Shown: piece by piece, positions 33,477-41,985 of the stretch
Layout: each line of letters begins with the position of its first letter
How positions within the stretch are numbered: the first letter of the stretch is position 1
Origin: Nocardia pseudobrasiliensis NBRC 108224
GTDB lineage: Bacteria > Actinomycetota > Actinomycetes > Mycobacteriales > Mycobacteriaceae
NCBI RefSeq assembly: GCF_001613105.1
Contig: NZ_BDBS01000029.1
Location: 124,001-188,000 of the forward strand
Direction of reading: 5' to 3'
Length of the DNA stretch: 64,000 nt
The notes under the pieces: model-generated
What the model saw: only the letters and a program-made list of their open reading frames with translations
Database searches by the model: none
What the model was told of the DNA's origin: nothing
Program-made: the position numbers and the translations under genes

Positions 33477-35249
33477 ATGTCGACGAACGGTGCACTCTCG
33501 GTCGGTCCTTCCGATGTGGCGAAACCGGACGACCGGACCGAATCATTCACGGTACGAGCTGATCTGGCTCACCTGCGGCTGCGTGAACTGCTGACCGAGG
33601 TCCGCGACCGCGTCGAGCAGATGTTCGACATCGGCGACAGTGTGGACGGGCTGGTGGATGCGATGCTGGTTGTCACGTCCGGACTCGAGCTGGGCCCAAC
33701 ACTGAGAGCGATCGTGCGCGCCGCCGCGGTCCTCGTCGATGCCCGCTTTGCTGCTCTGGGAGTTCGCGGGAACGATGATCAGCTCAGTGAGTTCGTCTAC
33801 GAGGGGATCGACGAGACAACCCGGGCGAAGATCGGGCACTTGCCTGTCGGCTGCGGCGTGCTGGGACTGTTGTTATCCCAGCCGAAGCCGATACGACTCG
33901 ACGATCTCACCATGCATCCCGTGTCGGTCGGGTTTCCCCAGCACCATCCACCGATGCGGACCTTTCTCGGTGTCCCCGTGCGGATCCGCGGCGAGATATT
34001 CGGCAATCTCTACCTCACCGAGAAGGCCGACGGACAGCCGTTCACCGAGGACGACGAATTGATCGTGCAAGCCCTCGCCGCCGCTGCCGGCGTTGCGATC
34101 GACAATGCCCGCCTCTACGAATCGACCCGCGCTCGCCGGGCATGGATCGAGGCCACCAGCGAGATTACTGCCGAGTTCCTCGCCGACACCGAACCCGAAC
34201 AGGTGCACGCACATATCGTGAAACACGCCCGCCGCCTGACCCGCTCGGAACGCGCCTACCTGGCTGTCCCTCGCGATCCGGATTGCCCCGCGACAGAGGT
34301 CGACGAACTCGTCATCACCCAATGGTCAGGGCCAGGAGCATCGCTGTCAGGACGGACCGTGCAGATCGGCTCCGGCTCGGTCGGTGACGTCCTACGACAG
34401 GCAACCGCCGCGCAGGCCGATCACCTCCCTCCGGACGATGCGTGCAGCGACTTGCTCGGCAGCGGTCCAGTACTGATTCTGCCCCTGCGCCTGCCCGATT
34501 CAACACTCGGTGTGCTGATGGCGGCACGGCCGTCCGGGACCGGACCCTACTGCGAGGAAACCCTGGAACTGGCTGCCGCCTTCGCCGATCAGGTCGCACT
34601 CGCGATTCAGCTGGCCGATGCCCAGCGGCACATGCGCACACACGAGGTAGCGACCGAACGTGCCCGTATCGCCCGTGATCTGTATCGCGATGTCATACAA
34701 CGCTTGTTCGATCTCGAAATCACGCTGCACGCAATCGTGCCCGACATCCGCAATCACGCTGTCCGACACCGACTCTGCGAAATCACCGACGACCTACAAC
34801 AAGTCATCCACGACATACGGACATCGGTCTTCGACGCACACCAACCGGACCGCGTCGGCCCACATCTGCGGCAGCGGATCACCGACGCTGTCAGCCAACA
34901 CATCGGCGACACCGGCATCGACGCCACCGTGCACATATCCGGGTCGCTCTCGATCGTCGAGCCCGCACTGGCCGATCACGTGGACGCCGTTGTCCGAGAG
35001 TCGGTCAGCAACGCTGTCCGCCACTCCGGCGCCGATACGATCACCGTCGACGTCGTTGTGGGAGACGACCTGACGATCATCGTGGCCGACAACGGGACGG
35101 GGGTCCCGGACACCATCACACCCAGCGGCCTCACCAACATGGCCCACCGCGCCGAACAGTCCGGCGGCTCCTTCACCATCGGGCCGAATCCCCACAGCGC
35201 AGGGGGCCGCCCGGGCGCGCGCACATGCTGGACGGCGCCACTACAGTGA
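33477..35249 (+). CDS. DevS/DosS-like GAF sensor histidine kinase without the phospho-acceptor His
   Basis: 590 residues. GAF 1 (about 60-200) closely follows M. tuberculosis DosS, including GIDETTRAKIGHLP and GFPQHHPPMRTFLGVPVRIR with the His that binds heme; GAF 2 is about 225-375. The dimerisation helix reads RARIARDLYRDVIQRLFDLE where DosS has DLHDHVIQ, so the phospho-acceptor His is Tyr (codon TAT at about 34682). The ATPase domain is intact in ESVSNAVRHSGA (N box), VADNGTGVP (G1) and GLTNMAHRAEQSGG (G2). It should sense O2/NO/CO but probably cannot autophosphorylate normally. No response regulator adjoins it. ATG at 33477 follows AAGGGGA. Confidence 0.9.
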   Translation: MSTNGALSVGPSDVAKPDDRTESFTVRADLAHLRLRELLTEVRDRVEQMFDIGDSVDGLVDAMLVVTSGLELGPTLRAIVRAAAVLVDARFAALGVRGNDDQLSEFVYEGIDETTRAKIGHLPVGCGVLGLLLSQPKPIRLDDLTMHPVSVGFPQHHPPMRTFLGVPVRIRGEIFGNLYLTEKADGQPFTEDDELIVQALAAAAGVAIDNARLYESTRARRAWIEATSEITAEFLADTEPEQVHAHIVKHARRLTRSERAYLAVPRDPDCPATEVDELVITQWSGPGASLSGRTVQIGSGSVGDVLRQATAAQADHLPPDDACSDLLGSGPVLILPLRLPDSTLGVLMAARPSGTGPYCEETLELAAAFADQVALAIQLADAQRHMRTHEVATERARIARDLYRDVIQRLFDLEITLHAIVPDIRNHAVRHRLCEITDDLQQVIHDIRTSVFDAHQPDRVGPHLRQRITDAVSQHIGDTGIDATVHISGSLSIVEPALADHVDAVVRESVSNAVRHSGADTITVDVVVGDDLTIIVADNGTGVPDTITPSGLTNMAHRAEQSGGSFTIGPNPHSAGGRPGARTCWTAPLQ

Positions 35250-35394
35250 CCAGCGCCGCCGCGCCCGCCGGTTCCGCATCGCCTCGCCATGGCCCGAACA
35301 GCCAGGGCCACAGGAGAACTCCGCCAGGATTGCATCCAACGAGGGACCGGCACCACCCCGGTTCTGTGTATGTCGGTATCCGACGATGTCGTGG

Positions 35395-36831
35395 TCAGCC
35401 TTTGACGACTCCGATCGGTACGAGGCGGGCGACCTTGCGGCACAGTCCGGCGCCTTCGCTGGCGGCGACCACCGCGGTGATGTCCTTGTAGGCCGCCGGC
35501 GCTTCCTCGGCGAGCCCCTTCCAGGAGGCGCCACGGACGGCGATCCCGCGCTCTTCCAGCTCGGCCCGCAACGCTTTGCCGCCGACGGTGCGCGCGGCGG
35601 CGTGCCGGCTCCAGACTCTGCCCGCGCCGTGGCAGGTGGAGTGGAAGGCATGTCCGGGCTGGACTCCGGTGAGCACGTACGAGGCGGTTCCCATGGTGCC
35701 GGGAATCAAGGTCGGCTGACCGACCGGAGCCAGATCGTCGGGCAGATCCGGGTGCCGGGGCGGCAGGGCCCGGGTCGCGCCCTTACGGTGCACACACAGT
35801 CGACGTGTCCGGCCGTCGATCTCGTGGGTTTCGAGGGTGGCGAGGTTGTGCGACACGTCGTAGACGAGGTCGAGGTGAGTTCCGGTGCGAGCCTGGAAGA
35901 TCCGCCGAGCCTCTTCGGTGAGTAGTTGCCGGTTGGCGCGGGCGTAGTTCGTCGCGGCCGCCATCGCCGCGAGATAGTCGCGGCCCTGCCGGGACTCCAC
36001 GGGCGCGCACGCGAGCTGCCGGTCGGGGACGTCGATGCCGTAACAGGCCATCGCCGCATCCATCACCCGCACGTAGTCGCCGCACACCTGATGCCCGAGA
36101 CCGCGTGAGCCGCAATGGATCATCACGCACACCTGGTCGGCGCGCAGCCCGAACACGCTCGCGGTCGGTTCGTCGTAGATCTCGGCGACGGCCTGGACCT
36201 CGAGGAAATGATTCCCCGAGCCGAGGCTGCCCACCTGCCGCAGCCCGCGTTCGAGGGCACGATCACTGACCAGATCCGGATCGGCGCCCGCCACAGTGCC
36301 AAGGTCCTCACATCGCCGCAGATCACGCTCCACTCCATGCCCGCGACCGACCGCGTAAGCGGCCCCGCCGGAAAGGATCCCACCGAGCTCACCACGAGAG
36401 ACCGGCCATACACCGCCGTGCCGGAAGCCGCGTGGAATCGCCACGTCGAGATCGTCCACGACCGCCTCGAGCACCGGCGTCAAGGCATGACGGTCCAGAT
36501 CGGCGGCCAGAAGCCTTACCCCGCAGGAGATATCGAAACCGACCCCACCAGGTGATACGACACCACCTGCGGCGATATCGGTGGCCGCGACACCACCGAT
36601 CGGGAAACCGTAGCCCCAGTGCACATCCGGCATGGCGTAGGAGGCCCGCACGATCCCCGGCAGCGTGGCCACGTTCACCACCTGCTCCAACGCCTGATGG
36701 TCGCCGACTTCGGGCAGCAGCGCACGGGAGGCGAATACCACGCCGGGAACCCGCATCCGGCCGCACTGTGGGATACGGAACCGGAATGGGGCCTCCTCGA
36801 CAAGCTCGATAAGGGTTTGCTGCTCAGACAT
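35395..36831 (-). CDS. rtcB: RNA-splicing ligase RtcB
   Basis: 478 residues. RtcB motifs: ASYAMPDVHWGYGFPIGGVA, GGVGFDISCGVRLL (metal Cys), GSLGSGNHFLEVQ, MIHCGSRGLGHQVCGDYV, DVSHNLA, and the guanylated His in STCHGAGRVWSRHAA. It joins 2',3'-cyclic phosphate or 3'-phosphate RNA ends to 5'-OH using GTP, in RNA repair. Starts 8 bp inside the end of archease copy 2, so the two are translated together. M. tuberculosis Rv2631/Rv2630 is the corresponding DosR-regulon pair. Confidence 0.95.
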   Translation of the reverse strand: MSEQQTLIELVEEAPFRFRIPQCGRMRVPGVVFASRALLPEVGDHQALEQVVNVATLPGIVRASYAMPDVHWGYGFPIGGVAATDIAAGGVVSPGGVGFDISCGVRLLAADLDRHALTPVLEAVVDDLDVAIPRGFRHGGVWPVSRGELGGILSGGAAYAVGRGHGVERDLRRCEDLGTVAGADPDLVSDRALERGLRQVGSLGSGNHFLEVQAVAEIYDEPTASVFGLRADQVCVMIHCGSRGLGHQVCGDYVRVMDAAMACYGIDVPDRQLACAPVESRQGRDYLAAMAAATNYARANRQLLTEEARRIFQARTGTHLDLVYDVSHNLATLETHEIDGRTRRLCVHRKGATRALPPRHPDLPDDLAPVGQPTLIPGTMGTASYVLTGVQPGHAFHSTCHGAGRVWSRHAAARTVGGKALRAELEERGIAVRGASWKGLAEEAPAAYKDITAVVAASEGAGLCRKVARLVPIGVVKG

Positions 36832-37246
36832 CGATGGTCACCACACAGCGCCAGCCGTTCTCCACCGGCCGCAACCGGATGTCGTGCAAGGAGACCGCTT
36901 TGGGCATCGCCCCGCACGCCGTGGCCTCAGCCAGCTCAGCCATCTCGAACCGGACCCGCCACCCGTTCGGTGTCGACTCGACGGTGGTCGCGACGGGAAC
37001 ATGGGAGAACACCTCCATCTGATAGATGACCTCGTCCAGCAGATCGGCCAGCAGATTCTCTGCGTGGTCGTCGAGCAACGTCCACTCGACCGTCGACGAC
37101 GGATGCGGTCGCGGACGATCGATGAAGCTGTCCACCAATGCGTTCACCGCTTCGACCAGACACTGCGCCTGGGTCGGAGCCCACGCTTCGATACGCAGAT
37201 CGGCAGTGTGCGGCACGGATACATGTCCCGCTGATCGGATTGCCAT
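36824..37246 (-). CDS. archease, copy 2 (RtcB partner)
   Basis: 140 residues: VPHTADLRIEAWAPTQAQCL, ALVDSFIDRPRPHPS, AENLLADLLDEVIYQMEVFS and KAVSLHDIRLRPVENGWRCV with VTIDV at the end. All conserved archease positions including the HD segment are present. It overlaps rtcB by 8 bp. Start at 37246 follows GGAG with good spacing; an ATG at 37258 is also in frame. Confidence 0.9.
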   Translation of the reverse strand: MAIRSAGHVSVPHTADLRIEAWAPTQAQCLVEAVNALVDSFIDRPRPHPSSTVEWTLLDDHAENLLADLLDEVIYQMEVFSHVPVATTVESTPNGWRVRFEMAELAEATACGAMPKAVSLHDIRLRPVENGWRCVVTIDV

Positions 37247-37325
37247 CACCGACTCCAATGCCCCAAGACAGGCCCCCGGGTTTCCCCGACCTATCGAGCC
37301 TTCCCCCGGTCGGCGTGACGGTCAT

Positions 37326-37369
37326 GGGTCTTCGGTCCCCGTTTCGGACGAGAAAGTCACCCTTGGTCC
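37326..37369 (-). promoter_or_regulatory. two DevR-like boxes upstream of archease 2/rtcB
   Basis: Reverse GGGAC-CGAA-GACCC (37326-37339), a good match, and a weaker reverse GGACC-AAGG-GTGAC (37356-37369). Distances of 80-120 bp to the ATG. Confidence 0.55.
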
Positions 37370-37467
37370 ACGGCCACCACGGCTCCACCTCATGGCTCGT
37401 AACTTGCGGTTGAGCTCCGCGGCCGGGAACCAGTTCGATGTCGTGGGGAAGGTGCTGTGCGGCTGTG

Positions 37468-40296
37468 TCATTCGATGTCCGGTTCTCCTGACAGGTGCAG
37501 CACAGCGTCACGTGCGGTGCGCTGCAATCGAACTGCCTCGGTCCAGTCGGTATTCGCGGCGCGGAGCGGGTGAGCGAGGGCGATGGCGATCGCTCCCCGC
37601 CGCGGATAGCCGTGCTCGGGCCGCAGAATCGTGCGGGTGCCGCGAATACCCACGGGAAGGACAGGCGCCGCGGCCTGGGCCGCGACCACGAACGCGCCGA
37701 TATGGAAGGGCCGCACCCCGGTAGCGCGCGATATGGTGCCCTCGGGGAATATCACGAGCGATCGACCGGATCGGACGTGGTCGACGAGGCGCGCGGTATC
37801 GGCAACACCGTGTTCGCGTTCATGCCGTTCGACGAACTCCGTGCCGAGCCGCCTGAGCACGAACCCACTGAGCCGCCGATGCTCGAACACCTCCCCGGCG
37901 ATGAAACGGAACGTCCGCGGCAGCACCGTCGCGATCACGAGCCCGTCGAGCCAGCTTTGATGATTCGCCACCACGATCACCGGCCCCTCCGGCAGGCAAT
38001 CGAGACCGTGCACGGTGACTTCGGTCTCGGTGAGACGAGCCAGAAGCCGAGCCGAGCCGCGAATCAGCTGCCAGCGCCAATGCATGCTCGGAAGCACCGC
38101 CAGCAGGATGACCACCGGCACGGCCAGCGCGAGGAAAACCACCCACGCGTAGGCTGCGAAAGCCGTAGCGGCGGCACCGCGACGGGTCCGGCGCCACGAC
38201 GGCACGACTGCGCGCAGCCGCAGCCGAATCAACTCCCACCACAGCGGCCGTGGTCGTGCACCGATCCTGCGCTGCTCGTAGATCTCTCGGCTGGCGGCCC
38301 GCCGGATTTTGCCGCTCGAGGTCTTCGGAACGGTGCGCGGTGGGGCGAGGACCACCTCGTCGGGTGGCACACCGAGCAGATCCACCGTCGTCGAAACGAT
38401 CTGCGTGCGTAGGGCGTCTGTCGCCTGGTCTCCGGAAACTCGGGTCTCGGCCATCACCACGAGCCGCTCGGGGCCGCCAACCGGGTTCGCGGCGGCGAAC
38501 ACTGCGACACAGCCCTTGCGGACGCCGTCGAGGTTGCCGACCGCCTCTTCGAGTTCGGCGGGGTGAAGGTTGCGGCCGGCACGGATGATCAGGTCCTTCA
38601 CCCGCCCGGTGACGTAGAGATCGGCGTCTGCCAGATAGCCCAGGTCGCCGCTGTCGAGCCAGTCACCGTGCAACAGCGACCGCGTAGCTTCAGCATTGTG
38701 GAAGTAACCGGCGGTCGCCGAGGGGCCGCGGAATTCGATGCGACCCTCGTTGCGGTCACCCAGCTCGATTCCGGCGCTGTCCACGATCCGGATCTCGTGC
38801 CCGGGCAGGGGCCGTCCGCAGGCGACAAAGCACAGCGCATGCGTCTCACCGGGTTTCGCGGGGGCGGCTCGTCCCGAACGCAGAAACTTCTCGCGGTTCA
38901 CACGGTCGATGACCGGATCATGCCCCACGAGTGGAAACGTCAGACCGACCGAGGATTCGGCGAGCCCATACACCGGCGTCATCGCGCTCGGCCTGAATCC
39001 GTAACTGGTGAAGCGCTCGGTGAACCGCTGAATTGTCGCGGGGCTGACGGGCTCGGAGCCGTTGTAGGCCAACCGCCAGGAACTCAAGTCGAGGTCCTCG
39101 AGCTCGCCATCATCGATCCTGGTGAGGCAGAGCTCGAAGGCAAAGTTCGGGCCGGCCGAGATGGTGCCCCGGTTGGCGTGAATCGCCCGCAGCCACCGCG
39201 ACGGGCGGGTCAGGAACACCTGTGGGCCCATCACCACCAGTGGGACGCCGAAGTAGAGGGGCGACAGCCACGCGCCGATCAAGCCCATGTCGTGGTACAG
39301 GGGCAGCCAGCTGACGAACGTATCCATCGCCGTCACCCGCGCGGCCTGGCCCATCGCCCTGATATTCGCCAGCAGATTCAGGTGGGTCAGCGCGACGCCC
39401 TTGGGCTGGCCGGTGCTGCCGGAGGTGTATTGCACCAGTGCGAGATCGATGGGTCGAGGCCGAGGACGGGCTCCTCCGACGGAGCCTTCGAGGGCTTCGG
39501 GGACCACGACGTGGCGCAGACTGTCGACGTTCGAGCGCAGCAGCTGACCGACCGACACGGCCTCGGGAACGGTGACCAACAGAGCCGCCCCGGCATTGGC
39601 GAGGATGCCGATGTGGCGCCGCAGATGATCCGCCAACTGGGACGGACGGGCCGGCGGATACAACGGCACCGGCACCGCGCCCGCCAGCATCACCCCAGCG
39701 AAAGTGACGAAGTACGCCCTGCCGGTGGGCAACATGATCGCAATCCTGTCGCCCGGCATGACATCTCGCATCAGTAACCCCGCCGCTACCGCCGCAGCCT
39801 CGCGGTGCAGCATCGCGTAGGTCAGATCCTCAGACCTGCCCAGCTCATCGAGGATGCGGATATGCAACCGATCCGGGCCCGTGCGCACATGCCATTCGAG
39901 GGCTTCGACCACGGTCGACGCCTCCGTCGCCGCACCCCCCGCCGCAGTGGCTACCGGCGAGACCAGCCCGACCTCCTCGCCCGCCGATGCACGGCCACGG
40001 TCGATGGCGCATAACAGATCACGCGGTGTCTCGGCACTGGTCAGGACATGAGGGGCGAGCGCAACCCCGAACGCGGCCTGGACCCGGAGCAGCAGCTCAG
40101 CCAATTCCAGACTGCCGATACCCAAGTCGTCGAACCGGCTGTCGAGCGACACGGTATCCCGCGACACATGAGGATGGACCTCGGCGACCAACTGCTGAAC
40201 CAGGCCGAGGACGCGAGCGGTCCGTTCTCGGCTCACCATCGGCCGGGAGGCAGCTTCCGGCCGTGCGAGGCCGCGATCGGAGACCGAATCAACCAC
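37468..40296 (-). CDS. ACP - fatty acyl-AMP ligase - PlsC acyltransferase fusion
   Basis: About 942 residues with three modules. (1) Acyl carrier domain about 25-100, FDDLGIGSLELAELLLRVQA with the Ser for phosphopantetheine. (2) AMP-binding ligase about 130-690: YTSGSTGQPKGVALTH, LPLYHDMGLIG, YGLAESSVGLTFP, DLGYLADADLYVTGRVKDLI, the FadD32/FAAL pattern, ending KTSSGKIRR. (3) After two hydrophobic helices (VVFLALAVPVVILLAVLPSM) a PlsC domain with NHQSWLD and FPEGTIS. It could load a fatty acid on its own carrier and transfer it to a glycerol-phosphate-type acceptor at the membrane. Start GTG at 40296 follows AAAAGG and suits the upstream box; the frame reaches 40335. Confidence 0.9.
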   Translation of the reverse strand: MVDSVSDRGLARPEAASRPMVSRERTARVLGLVQQLVAEVHPHVSRDTVSLDSRFDDLGIGSLELAELLLRVQAAFGVALAPHVLTSAETPRDLLCAIDRGRASAGEEVGLVSPVATAAGGAATEASTVVEALEWHVRTGPDRLHIRILDELGRSEDLTYAMLHREAAAVAAGLLMRDVMPGDRIAIMLPTGRAYFVTFAGVMLAGAVPVPLYPPARPSQLADHLRRHIGILANAGAALLVTVPEAVSVGQLLRSNVDSLRHVVVPEALEGSVGGARPRPRPIDLALVQYTSGSTGQPKGVALTHLNLLANIRAMGQAARVTAMDTFVSWLPLYHDMGLIGAWLSPLYFGVPLVVMGPQVFLTRPSRWLRAIHANRGTISAGPNFAFELCLTRIDDGELEDLDLSSWRLAYNGSEPVSPATIQRFTERFTSYGFRPSAMTPVYGLAESSVGLTFPLVGHDPVIDRVNREKFLRSGRAAPAKPGETHALCFVACGRPLPGHEIRIVDSAGIELGDRNEGRIEFRGPSATAGYFHNAEATRSLLHGDWLDSGDLGYLADADLYVTGRVKDLIIRAGRNLHPAELEEAVGNLDGVRKGCVAVFAAANPVGGPERLVVMAETRVSGDQATDALRTQIVSTTVDLLGVPPDEVVLAPPRTVPKTSSGKIRRAASREIYEQRRIGARPRPLWWELIRLRLRAVVPSWRRTRRGAAATAFAAYAWVVFLALAVPVVILLAVLPSMHWRWQLIRGSARLLARLTETEVTVHGLDCLPEGPVIVVANHQSWLDGLVIATVLPRTFRFIAGEVFEHRRLSGFVLRRLGTEFVERHEREHGVADTARLVDHVRSGRSLVIFPEGTISRATGVRPFHIGAFVVAAQAAAPVLPVGIRGTRTILRPEHGYPRRGAIAIALAHPLRAANTDWTEAVRLQRTARDAVLHLSGEPDIE

Positions 40297-40362
40297 GTGG
40301 AAGCCTTTTCGGCGCGAGCAGCACGCATACTTCAACTCAGCACCTCACAGCCCGTTGGGAAA

Positions 40363-40376
40363 GGGTCCGAAGACCC
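40363..40376 (-). promoter_or_regulatory. DevR-like box upstream of the acyl-AMP ligase fusion
   Basis: GGGTC-CGAA-GACCC, fully palindromic in both halves and sharing the spacer CGAA with the archease 2 box. It lies 67 bp before the GTG at 40296. Confidence 0.5.
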
Positions 40377-40427
40377 ATACCGACGTTTCGCCCGACGAAT
40401 AGGCGTGGGTCGAGTACCCCGAGCGAA

Positions 40428-41780
40428 TTACCGCCCGTTGCTGTGCCGACCAACCGGCCCGGCGAGCCCGTGGGCCGCGTTCTGGACATCGGTGGTGAGT
40501 CGATCGAGCCGTGGTGAGATCGCGGCAACCGGGGTGACCGGAAAACAGAGGTCACTGACGTCCTCGGGGAGTTCGACGAGATCGGCTTCGAAACGTGCGC
40601 GCCCTGCGCATACGTCCTCGACGGCTCCCAGGCGCCGCCCCGCAAGCATGACCGGTTCGAGCAGCGGACCGGTGCCCGCTGGTGCGGGCTCATCGCGACA
40701 AGCGATCACATCGCGCAATCCGTCGCCGCGGAAGATCTGTTTCGGCCCAGGCATGGTGGCCTTGCCAGTGGACAGCTTGGCGACCGGACGACTGTCGTAA
40801 GCGACCAGCTTGTAGGCGCTGTCGAGGTAGGGCGCGTCGGCCGACACTCCCATCCGGGTCCCGATACCGGCCGCGTCGATCGGCACACTGCGGGACACGA
40901 AAGTGGCCAGGTCGTGTTCGTCCAAGCCACCGGAGACGACGATCCGGACCTCGGGCAGGCCGGCCTCGTCGAGCATCCGGCGCGCATCGATCGCGAGTAG
41001 GGCCAGATCGCCGCTGTCGAGGCGAATCCCGGCATGCCGTTGTAGACCCAGACGTCTGATGACGTCGATGGCGTGGGCCACGCCGCCGAGCGTGTCATAG
41101 GTGTCGACCAGGAAGGTGGCCCGCTCGGGCTGGTCGGCGGCGAAGGCATGGAAGGCGTCGAGTTCGGTCGGGAACGCCTCGATATAGGAGTGCGCCATGG
41201 TGCCCGCCGGGCGCAGGCCATAGCGGCGAGCCGCCTCCACGTTGCTGGTTGCCGCGAACCCGACCATCGCCGACAGACGCGCGACGGCCAGACCGGCCTC
41301 GATCCCTTGGGCACGACGAAAGGCGAAATCTACCAACTCGATTCGGTCGGCGGCGGCGATCCGGCAACGGGCGGCCTTGGTGGCCATCGTGGTCTGGAAG
41401 CTCACCTGGTTGAGCAGATAGGTCTCCACCAACTGCGCCTGCACGATCGGCGCGGTCACCTCCAGAATCGGCTCATTCGCGAATACGATCCGCCCGTCCC
41501 CGACCGCCCACACATCCCCGCCGAACCGCATCGATGCGAACGACGCGAGCGTCCGGTCGTCGAAACCGATACCTGCCAGATAGTCGAGATCAGTTGGCGA
41601 GAACCAGAATTGCGCCAACCAGTCCAGGCAGTCGGAGAGGCCCGCGGCGACGAGGAAACCCCGATTCGGAGGCAGGTCACGGACGAACAGGCTGAACGTC
41701 GCCGACCCAGTCATCTTCCGGCGCAGATAACTGGCCGCCATGGTCAACTCGTACAGATCGGTCAGCAGCCCGCCCGACAT
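40428..41780 (-). CDS. pncB: nicotinate phosphoribosyltransferase (Rv0573c/PncB2-like)
   Basis: 450 residues. Starts MSGGLLTDLYELTMAASYLR, the usual NAPRTase start; contains FVRDLPPNRGFLVAAGL, FAFRRAQGIEAGLAVARLSA, GTMAHSYIEAFPTELDAF (catalytic His), GIRLDSGDLALLA and VSGGLDEHDL. It makes nicotinate mononucleotide from nicotinate, PRPP and ATP for NAD salvage. M. tuberculosis Rv0573c (pncB2) is the hypoxia-induced copy. Start at 41780 by homology; the upstream frame to 41903 is unlikely because it overlaps the DevR-like box. Divergent from nrdZ. Confidence 0.93.
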   Translation of the reverse strand: MSGGLLTDLYELTMAASYLRRKMTGSATFSLFVRDLPPNRGFLVAAGLSDCLDWLAQFWFSPTDLDYLAGIGFDDRTLASFASMRFGGDVWAVGDGRIVFANEPILEVTAPIVQAQLVETYLLNQVSFQTTMATKAARCRIAAADRIELVDFAFRRAQGIEAGLAVARLSAMVGFAATSNVEAARRYGLRPAGTMAHSYIEAFPTELDAFHAFAADQPERATFLVDTYDTLGGVAHAIDVIRRLGLQRHAGIRLDSGDLALLAIDARRMLDEAGLPEVRIVVSGGLDEHDLATFVSRSVPIDAAGIGTRMGVSADAPYLDSAYKLVAYDSRPVAKLSTGKATMPGPKQIFRGDGLRDVIACRDEPAPAGTGPLLEPVMLAGRRLGAVEDVCAGRARFEADLVELPEDVSDLCFPVTPVAAISPRLDRLTTDVQNAAHGLAGPVGRHSNGR

Positions 41781-41896
41781 ATGTCCAGTATGTACCCCGG
41801 ACACCGCAGACCGGGAGCCGCCGTTCGTGCCGAGCTTATCCGGCCTGCCGTTCGCGATACCCTCGAATGATTCGGTCCCGAAATCTCCTGTCGCGC

Positions 41897-41910
41897 GGGA
41901 CATTGGTCCT
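41897..41910. promoter_or_regulatory. DevR-like box between pncB and nrdZ
   Basis: GGGAC-ATTG-GTCCT, a strong match with both half-sites; the same core ATTGGTCC occurs at 13963 and 26496. It is 117 bp from the pncB start and 76 bp from the nrdZ start, so it may control both. Confidence 0.65.
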
Positions 41911-41985
41911 CACCGGAGGAGGACTTTGCCAGCTGTGGATACCAGGTGCGCTGTCCGATGCTGAGACCTCGAGGAGGTGGTGGCG

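Noticed and set aside
33477..37246. DevR (LuxR-type) response regulator next to the DevS-like gene
   Set aside because: Both strands were checked; no receiver or LuxR HTH domain is encoded anywhere in the window.
41911..41985. Possible cobalamin riboswitch before nrdZ
   Set aside because: The gap is only about 75 bp and lacks a B12-box-like sequence; too short for a cobalamin riboswitch.
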